Assembly (NCBI GenBank): GCA_037447655.1
Contig: JBBHKE010002582.1
Location: 293,802 to 306,227 of the forward strand
Source: Zygnema cylindricum
Lineage: Eukaryota; Streptophyta; Zygnematophyceae; Zygnematales; Zygnemataceae
Direction: 5' to 3'
Length of the DNA stretch: 12,426 nt
Shown here: positions 7,976 through 12,426 of the stretch, piece after piece
Numbering within the stretch: position 1 is the first letter of the stretch
Layout: each line of letters starts with the position of its first letter
Notes under the pieces: generated by a model
The model's input: the letters and a program-made list of their open reading frames with translations, nothing else
The model's database searches: none
What the model was told of the DNA's origin: nothing
Made by a program: the position numbers and the translations under genes

Positions 7976-8693
7976 TTAATGCTTCTCTCGGTTGGTATCG
8001 TATGCAATTTCAAAATGTGAGAATCCTGTACTTGCATGTTTACATGAATTGTATGCAAATTCCATTAATGGCAATTTAGATTCCCATGTTTTTTGGACTC
8101 TACTGCAAACAATCATTTGCATTTCCTCCAGTGTACGGTTCATCCTTTCTATCTGTCCATCTGTTTGAGGATGATAAGAGGTACTCATTTTAATTCAGTG
8201 CCTAAATTTTGTTGCAATTTTTTCCAAAATGCAGACGTAAATTTATAATCTCTATCACTGACTATAGACTGGGGAAATCAATGATTTCTAACCACGTTGT
8301 CAAAATATAAATTTGCAATTCAACAACTGAATGAGTAATTTTGCAACTGCTAAATATTGCCATTTTATTGAACCTATAGACTACAAGCATAATAGTGTCA
8401 TTTCTTTTGGATATAGCTGGCAATGTGACAATAAAATCTATACTGACACACTACCATGGTCTTTTAGGGATATCCAAAGGTTTAAAGAGACCCCTAGATT
8501 TTTTGTTACTAGGTTTACTTTGTTGGCAGAGGACACAACTTTCCCTATGTTTTGACACCTCTTTTGCCATCCTTGGTCATAAGAGTCTACTCTACAACCA
8601 ACTAAGAGTTTTATCTCGACCTAGATGTCCTAAATGCTCATGGGTTCCCTGTAAAAGTTGTTTTCTTAAGTCTTTTTTTCAGGAATGCATAAC
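7976..8693 (-). pseudogene. Gypsy B integrase, HHCC and DDE core
   Basis: Integrase inserts element cDNA into the host genome. The N-terminal zinc-binding module reads HEHLGHLGRDKTLSWL (about 8640) with the Cys pair in CVLCQQSK (about 8520). The core follows: SIDFIVTLP with catalytic Asp 1 (about 8440), SIVSDRDYKF with Asp 2 (about 8267), and YHPQTDGQIERMNRTLEEM with the catalytic Glu (about 8150). Exactly 35 residues separate Asp 2 from Glu when the frame break is ignored, which is the DD35E spacing. The rest runs WESKLPLMEFAYN to HFEIAYDTN, matching the family's end of core. In-frame stops occur near 8600, 8580 and 8450. A one-base frameshift lies at about 8190, just before MSTSYHPQ. The longest clean piece is 8188-7976. 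Confidence 0.88.
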
Positions 8694-9157
8694 CTATCCC
8701 ATGTTTGCAAATAAAGTAAACCATTTTCTATTTCAAAGTTTTTGACATGCCTCTCATTCAATTGGTCAGAAAATCCCTACGGAAATATTCTTGCAAATCA
8801 CAGCAAAAAAAAGATCTTTATCATAACCATTTCTTATAGTATCAAAAAATAGCTTATCCTGAACCATCACACTTATTTCAAAACATCTACTTAAAGGATC
8901 TACGACTATATTTGTCTTACTAGGAATATGTTTGACGTTAGATTTGAAATATGCCAATTTTTCCATCCACCTAACTTGTCTGCCTGTCATCATCTGTGCA
9001 TCACTTAATCTTTGCAAATAAGAAAATTGCCTTATTATCACAATGAACTGAGAATTATTTATTATGCAAATAACATCGCCATTTTACTAATGCATGAACA
9101 ATTGTAAGTAATTCTTTTTCCTGTGCTTGATAATTCTTTTCTGCATCATTCAATTTC

Positions 9158-9199
9158 ATGGAGTCAAAAGCAAATTTTATGGAGTCAAAAGCAACAGGA
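9158..9199. repeat. 21-bp tandem duplication in RNase H of copy B
   Basis: ATGGAGTCAAAAGCAA occurs at 9158-9173 and again from 9179, a 21-bp period. The duplication is a multiple of three and repeats seven residues (AFDSIKF / AFDSMKL) without changing frame. Copy A has one copy. Confidence 0.8.
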
Positions 9200-9200
9200 T

Positions 9201-9256
9201 GAAAGTGTTTACCAACATTTTGACTTATGAAAGTGTTTACCAACATTTTGACTTAT
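9201..9256. repeat. 28-bp perfect tandem duplication in RNase H of copy B
   Basis: The 28 bp at 9201-9228, beginning GAAAGTGTTTACCAACATTT, are repeated exactly at 9229-9256. Copy A has one related copy. Twenty-eight is not a multiple of three, so the duplication shifts the RNase H frame. The identity of the two copies points to a recent event. Confidence 0.92.
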
Positions 9257-9475
9257 GACTGCACCTAAACCTTTATCAGATGCATCCGTGGTGAATAAGA
9301 CTTCAAACTCTCCAACAAGATCGGGATACACCAGTGTAGGGGCTGAGGTCAACTTTCTTTTTAGTTCCTCGAAAGCTACTTGCTGATCAGCTCCCCACAC
9401 AAATGTCTCCTTCCCCCGTAGTAAATCTGTCAAAGGTGGGGCGATCATACTAAAGTTCCTGATATATTGCAGTCA

Positions 9476-10282
9476 CAAAACCCTGAACTTCTACAATTTC
9501 ACAAAAAACTACAGTACACCGCGAATCATTATTAGAGTATCTAACTCTAATTTGGGTTGTTGGAATTTTGGTTTTTTTTTTAAATAGTATAGATGATTTA
9601 AATTTTTCTGTTACGTTAATTAATGTAAGGTACAAAATAGCGTAAAGAACGAATGTACAATAATATATAAATAGTGTGCTGTACGGTTGATGTATCACCG
9701 TATATAAATGTACCTTTTCAAGTAAAATTTTACAAAAAATGAATTAAATTAGGCGCGCACGTATAGGAACGTGTGCTCAAAAAACGAGATTTAATCTGGT
9801 CGCATAAGTGCCGTAAATTAGTGTGACATGTATATATATTTAAATTTCACGACGCGTACGATTTCTAATATTTTGTACAATTACATATATTTATGTATAT
9901 AATTGTACGGTAATTATTCCTTTTTGGGCAACTCCCAAATAAGCATTAACGCCAAAATTAGAATACACTTTTTTTTAAAAAAAAAATCAAATTCCTAATT
10001 AGCATTAACAACCATAATTTTTTCTTAACACTAATTAAACTTTGACACAAATAACGATTCGCAGTGTCTATAGTCGTCGTTGTTTTTGTAGATATCACCA
10101 ATCGTGATAATTTTCGTAGTCGTCTTTAATTGTCGTAAGCTGTACCCACGTCTACAACCGTCACATTTCAAAGTTCCGATTTCGTTTTCGTACATTGGGG
10201 CGCTCTTCAAAGTAGTAGGGAGAATCTTCACTAAAAAGTCCAAAATACTTTTTCAAAGTATTGATTACCTGAGGACACCCCC
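9476..10282 (-). mobile_element. TIR element E1, truncated, TTA-flanked Harbinger-like
   Basis: Read on the minus strand, a transposon end begins at 10282 with GGGGGTGTCCTCAGGTAAT, preceded by TTA (TAA at 10283-10285 on the + strand). Its first 50 bp align with the left end of E2 (10439), including ACTTTGAAA. GTTGTAGAC lies 124-132 bp from the E1 end and 128-136 bp from the E2 end, so the ends are collinear and related. A 35-bp block at 9476-9510 matches the E2 block at 10685-10719 in inverted orientation (31 of 35), but it lies about 525 bp further in than in E2. E1 would thus be a longer, opposite-facing relative of E2. Its far end is missing at the junction with gypsy B. No transposase frame is seen, so it is non-autonomous. 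The PIF/Harbinger assignment rests on the 3-bp TTA flank and the GGGG-start TIR. Confidence 0.6.
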
Positions 10283-10283
10283 T

Positions 10284-10438
10284 AATAGCGATACACGGTG
10301 TAGTTAACTTTTACAACGGGGTGTGGCGTACCGCTTGGTAAGAGTGGCGACATGCTCAACCTACCTGCGTCATGCTCAACATTTTTGGCGAAACGATCAC
10401 ATGGAAAGAACGACGCTCAACCTTAACTGCGACCCTTA
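10284..10438. other. Spacer between E1 and E2 with one 62-bp-type monomer
   Basis: This short segment lies between two outward-facing transposon ends. At 10371-10435 it matches the 62-bp tandem repeat found at 11404-11777, with shared blocks GGCGAAACG, TCACATG, CTCAACCTTAA and CTGCGA. From its CAACAT to the TTA at 10436 is 60 bp, so it has a 2-bp deletion relative to the array. A partial second copy of CATGCTCAAC lies just before it (10351-10360). Confidence 0.7.
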
Positions 10439-11403
10439 GGGGTGTGCCCATGTAACCGAAACTTTGAAATGTTACTTTTGATTTTAGCACGGATTTTACG
10501 GTACACTTTTCAAAGTTTTCCTTTGTCAATCATTACTTGAGCCATAATTATTTCAAATATGTGACAGTTGTAGACATCTACAAAATGTACGACAGCCTAC
10601 GGTATTACGAAAGGAAAAGAGCAAGACTACGAATCTTCCTAAAATTAGTGACGTCTACTATAACGGCGACGTTTGTAGACGTCGAGTTTTTTGCGACATT
10701 GTAGATGTTTAGGGTTTTGGGACATTGCGAAATCATGCTACCTTGTGACGTCATCAACACATAAATTTTCCGCCATGGCTTCCCGATTTCTTTTTCTAAC
10801 CTTTTATCATTTGATATGCCATCAAACTGAGACAAAAAATATTAAAATAAAAAAGGAAAAAAAATATCTTTCATTTGATACTATTATTTTTGCGTTTCAT
10901 TTAGAGTTGAGAGAAAGAAGAGCGGTCGAATGAGAAAGATGAGGAGAGACGAGGACGTCGTAAACTTTTGCAAAGGACCCATGAATGAAAGTGGAGGTGA
11001 AAGACCCCAACGTTTTTTTTCCGTACATGCTTGTCATTTTTGAATGTACATGCGCGTGACGAGCAGGGAAAACAATAGCGCGTACTCTCTCTCTTTCAAA
11101 AAATTTCGAAGACCTTTCACGAGTGCAATTTCAATTTTCTATTCATCGATAGGATGTTATTTTGGTTAAAATCAGATCGCGATTTGATTCCAGTTCAAGT
11201 GTGAAGATGAGCTGGCGTGATGTGGAAGTGGGTCGCGATGATATTAACACCAAATTGACGTACAATCCAAGTTCAAAGATGATGCAAAATGTCCTTTGGT
11301 TCTTGCCCATTTTTCGTAAGACGTAAGATTTTATCTTTGCAAGTCCCATATTCTTTGAAAATGACGGGGAATAACACTTACTTGAACACATGGGCACACA
11401 CCC
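10439..11403. mobile_element. TIR element E2, complete, TTA target duplication
   Basis: The left end is GGG followed by GTGTGCCCATGT (10439-10453). The right end, read in reverse, is GGGT followed by the same GTGTGCCCATGT (11403-11388): a 12-bp exact core plus a GGG start with one extra T. TTA occurs directly outside both ends (10436-10438 and 11404-11406). Removing the element and one TTA rejoins GCGACCC-TTA-ACATTTACGG, which matches the monomer junction of the 62-bp array. A 3-bp TWA target duplication with G-rich short TIRs fits PIF/Harbinger (Tourist-like) elements. At 965 bp and without a credible transposase frame, it is non-autonomous. The inside holds TTGTAGA-CA-TCTACAA (10568-10583), a telo-box-like GTTTAGGGTTTT (10708-10718), a CT-rich tract (about 11085) and no gene. 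Confidence 0.75.
10568..10583. repeat. 16-bp inverted repeat in E2 subterminal region
   Basis: TTGTAGA, CA, TCTACAA is a perfect 7-bp inverted repeat with a 2-bp centre. Variants of TGTAGAYRTC recur in E1 and E2 (about 10087, 10150, 10673, 10700). Clustered subterminal repeats of this kind often serve as transposase binding sites in plant DNA transposons; that role here is inference. Confidence 0.55.
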
Positions 11404-11777
11404 TTAACATTTACGGCGAAACGCTCACATGTAAATCGCCAAGCTCAGCCTTAATTGCGAGACGCTTAACATTTACGGCGAAATGCTCACATGTAAATCG
11501 CCAAGCTCAGCTTTAATTGCAAGACGCTTAACATTTAGGGCGAAACGCTCACATGTAAATCACCAAGCTCAGCCTTAATTGTGAGACGCTTAACATTTAC
11601 GATGAAACGCTCACATGCAAATGGCCAAGCACAGCCTTAATTGCGAGACGCATAACATTTACGGCGAAACGCTCACATGTAAATCGCCAAGCTCAGCCTT
11701 AATTGCAAGACGCTTAACATTCACGGCGAAACGCCTACATGTGAAGCACCACGACGTTGAGGTAAGACTGCGAGACG
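11404..11777. repeat. 62-bp tandem repeat array, six monomers
   Basis: TAACAT recurs at 11405, 11467, 11529, 11591, 11653 and 11715: an exact 62-bp period over six units. The first five are nearly identical; the sixth diverges after GGCGAAACGC. Each unit carries ATTTAC, GGCG, then GTAAAT, CGCC in that order, plus the palindrome ACATGT. Sixty-two is not a multiple of three, and the units are open in shifting frames only by chance, so the array is not coding. A seventh, diverged monomer lies at 10371-10435 on the other side of E2. It is minisatellite or satellite DNA; whether it is a genome-wide satellite cannot be told from one locus. Confidence 0.93.
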
Positions 11778-11918
11778 TGGAGATCAAAGACTCATGTGGA
11801 CGTTTTTACTGTGACAGTGTGACGCTTCACAATCACGACAACAACCTTATCTTGTACGGAGGCACTGTATGGATTCACCCTCGAATCTATATTCAACGGT
11901 ACGTCACTTGTACGAATC
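11778..11918. other. Short gene-free stretch after the array
   Basis: No gene, repeat or motif of note was seen beyond a small TGTGA-CGCT-TCACA inverted repeat at about 11818-11831. Confidence 0.5.
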
Positions 11919-11968
11919 TCATAGAGGTACCAATCGTACGAATTGTCTTACGGATGGTACCTCTATGA
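11919..11968. repeat. Hairpin with perfect 14-bp stem
   Basis: TCATAGAGGTACCA (11919-11932) is exactly complementary to TGGTACCTCTATGA (11955-11968) across a 22-nt loop. The loop itself has partly complementary ends (ATCGTACGA against GTCTTACGGA), which could extend the stem with mismatches. It lies 8 bp before the first TAGTGTTGGG motif, so it may be a small foldback element or the edge of an insertion. Confidence 0.85.
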
Positions 11969-11976
11969 CTTATCCG

Positions 11977-12300
11977 TAGTGTTGGGTATCGAGGACCACT
12001 TGCCGATATTCGATATGTAGCGAATTTTAGGTACCCGATAATCGATATATCACTTCGATATATTGATTATCGAAATATCGCGATATATCGAATGATTTTC
12101 TAGGTTTTTTTTTTGTCGTCTGCGGCCAGTACTACTGCTTCTGCAGCCCGTAGTAGTAACTAGTGTTGGGTATCGGGTAGTTTCATATCGCGATAATTTC
12201 GATATTCGATATATCGAATATCGATCGAGCAGATTCCTCGATATATCGTACCGGGACCAACATAAATTATCGCGATATATATCGCAAAAATTGCATATCC
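11977..12300. mobile_element. CGATAT-rich palindromic region with repeated transposon-end-like 15-mer
   Basis: The 15-mer TAGTGTTGGGTATCG occurs identically at 11977-11991 and 12161-12175 in the same orientation. TAGTGTTG-type starts resemble the ends of hAT transposons, but no opposite end is visible before the window stops. Each copy is followed by dense CGATAT/ATATCG sequence, including a 26-bp perfect palindrome. Two nested or tandemly duplicated ends of one element fit best. No coding capacity is visible. Confidence 0.4.
12199..12224. repeat. 26-bp perfect palindrome
   Basis: The segment starts TCGATATTCGATA, and its second half is the exact reverse complement, with no spacer. It lies in the CGATAT-rich region 24 bp after the second TAGTGTTGGGTATCG. 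Confidence 0.9.
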
Positions 12301-12369
12301 GTACAGTCAGAGTACGGAAAACCGTACGAAAAAGAGTACGGAGAATCGTACGAAAAATCGTACGGATAT

Positions 12370-12371
<2 letters not shown>
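12301..12371. repeat. 12-bp GTAC minisatellite
   Basis: GTAC recurs at 12301, 12312, 12324, 12336, 12348 and 12360. The first interval is 11 bp and the rest are exactly 12. Later units alternate between GTACGG and GTACGA starts with A-rich tails. It is a short tandem array leading directly into the terminal homopolymer. Confidence 0.88.
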
Positions 12372-12404
<33 letters not shown>

Positions 12405-12426
12405 CGGGGGGGGGGGGGGGGGGGGG
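12371..12426. other. Terminal C(33)-GC-G(21) run, probable artefact
   Basis: Thirty-three C (12371-12403), then G, C, then 21 G to the end of the window. The run is self-complementary and would fold into an all-GC hairpin. Its position at the very end of the sequence in an A+T-rich context points to a sequencing or assembly artefact (for example, a low-signal poly-G read joined to its own complement). Confidence 0.8.

Larger units (their letters stand above)
7593..9466 (-). mobile_element. Ty3/gypsy retrotransposon copy B, 5'-truncated
   Basis: On the minus strand this holds RNase H, integrase and the GPY/F domain of the same family as copy A. Similarity to A begins abruptly at about 9466-9470, where it abuts TIR element E1, and ends with the pol C-terminus at 7593. 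Gag, protease and reverse transcriptase are absent. It keeps the RNase H to integrase segment that A lost and the integrase C-terminus that A lacks, so the two copies together outline the whole pol of the family. Stops, at least two frameshifts and two tandem duplications show that it is inactive. Confidence 0.87.
8694..9466 (-). pseudogene. Gypsy B RNase H
   Basis: RNase H degrades the RNA strand during reverse transcription. The frame from 9448 reads PLTDLLRGKETFVWGADQQVAFEELK then VLFTTDASDKGLGAVISQNVGKHFH, with the first catalytic Asp in TTDA. It is then thrown out of frame by a 28-bp duplication (9201-9256). It resumes with LNDAEKNYQAQEKELLTIVHALVKWRCYL, which contains the conserved Glu. 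After a further break near 9050 the C-terminal piece (9041-8766) shows DAQMMTGRQVRWMEKLAYF and VKHIPSKTNIVVDPLSR. The latter is the family's closing H-x-x-G-x-x-N-x-x-A-D-x-L-S-R motif with Gly to Ser and Ala-Asp to Val-Asp changes. A 21-bp in-frame duplication (9158-9199) repeats FDS(I/M)K. Confidence 0.85.

Noticed and set aside
8395-8745. 116-codon + strand open frame, with a similar one at 1451-1744
   Set aside because: Both are the antisense of gypsy integrase, which is clearly recognisable on the minus strand with HHCC and DDE motifs. The similarity between the two frames reflects the element family and not a host gene pair.
9450-9698. 82-codon minus-strand frame at 9450-9698, and frames at 10031-10243 and 10605-10835
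   Set aside because: They lie in A+T-rich E1/E2 transposon sequence, have no recognisable domain, and cross element boundaries.
10708-10718. Telomere-repeat-like GTTTAGGGTTT (also at about 1103 and 5446)
   Set aside because: Only single units occur, with no tandem TTTAGGG array, so these are telo-box-like motifs and not interstitial telomere sequence.
10691-11130. Possible host promoter or 5' UTR (ATG at 10774 and the CT-rich tract near 11085)
   Set aside because: The stretch is wholly inside the TTA-bounded element E2 and is followed by stops, so a host gene start is not supported.
11404-11777. CRISPR-like appearance of regularly spaced repeats
   Set aside because: The repeat is continuous with a 62-bp unit and has no unique spacers. 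There are no cas genes, and the context is plant retrotransposons.
11289-11968. Two + strand open frames (75 and 117 codons) across the 62-bp array
   Set aside because: The 62-bp period is not a multiple of three, so successive monomers are read in different frames. The frames have no family motif and cross the E2 boundary and array edge.

Overview
The window looks like an intergenic, repeat-rich stretch of a flowering-plant nuclear genome. I find no intact host gene, rRNA, tRNA or CRISPR array. The evidence for a plant is the presence of Ty1/copia and Ty3/gypsy fragments with plant-type protein motifs, small terminal-inverted-repeat (TIR) transposons flanked by TTA, plant telo-box-like AAACCCTAA motifs, and an A+T-rich, stop-rich background. 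I cannot name the species. Almost every long reading frame is either a piece of a decayed retrotransposon or a chance frame.

Left part (1-1543, + strand). A Ty1/copia integrase fragment (1-213) ends at a premature stop, and a poorly recognised stretch and a 10-N gap follow. At 521-1130 there is a highly modular LTR/promoter-like block with two TATA-like boxes, four sets of short direct repeats (one carrying CACGTG G-boxes) and two matching 9-bp hairpins that bracket the repeats. A frame starting at 1472 resembles the N-terminus of a copia Gag. It runs straight into an oppositely oriented gypsy element.

Middle (1542-9466, - strand). Two partial Ty3/gypsy copies of one family lie in the same orientation. 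Copy A (5262 down to 1542) has Gag with zinc knuckles, protease, reverse transcriptase, the first half of RNase H and the first part of integrase. Copy B (9466 down to 7593) has RNase H, the full integrase core and a GPY/F C-terminal domain. They overlap in the RNase H to integrase segment and so can be compared directly: A has lost about 379 bp and B carries two tandem duplications. The 2.3 kb between them (5263-7592) has no gene and probably contains LTR and leader sequence, possibly one LTR shared by both copies. All pol and gag frames are broken.

Right part (9467-12426). Two related non-autonomous TIR elements sit head to head. E1 (about 9476-10282) is truncated against gypsy B. E2 (10439-11403) is complete, is flanked by TTA on both sides, and has split a 62-bp tandem repeat: one diverged monomer lies to its left and six lie to its right (11404-11777), in register. 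Beyond the array are a 14-bp-stem hairpin, a CGATAT-rich palindromic region with two identical 15-mers that look like transposon ends, a 12-bp GTAC minisatellite, and a terminal C(33)-GC-G(21) run that is most likely a sequencing or assembly artefact.

No genes here work together as a pathway. The window records successive transposon insertions, deletions and tandem duplications. The most original structures are the E1/E2 family with its insertion into the 62-bp array, and the hairpin-bracketed repeat cassette at 659-917.
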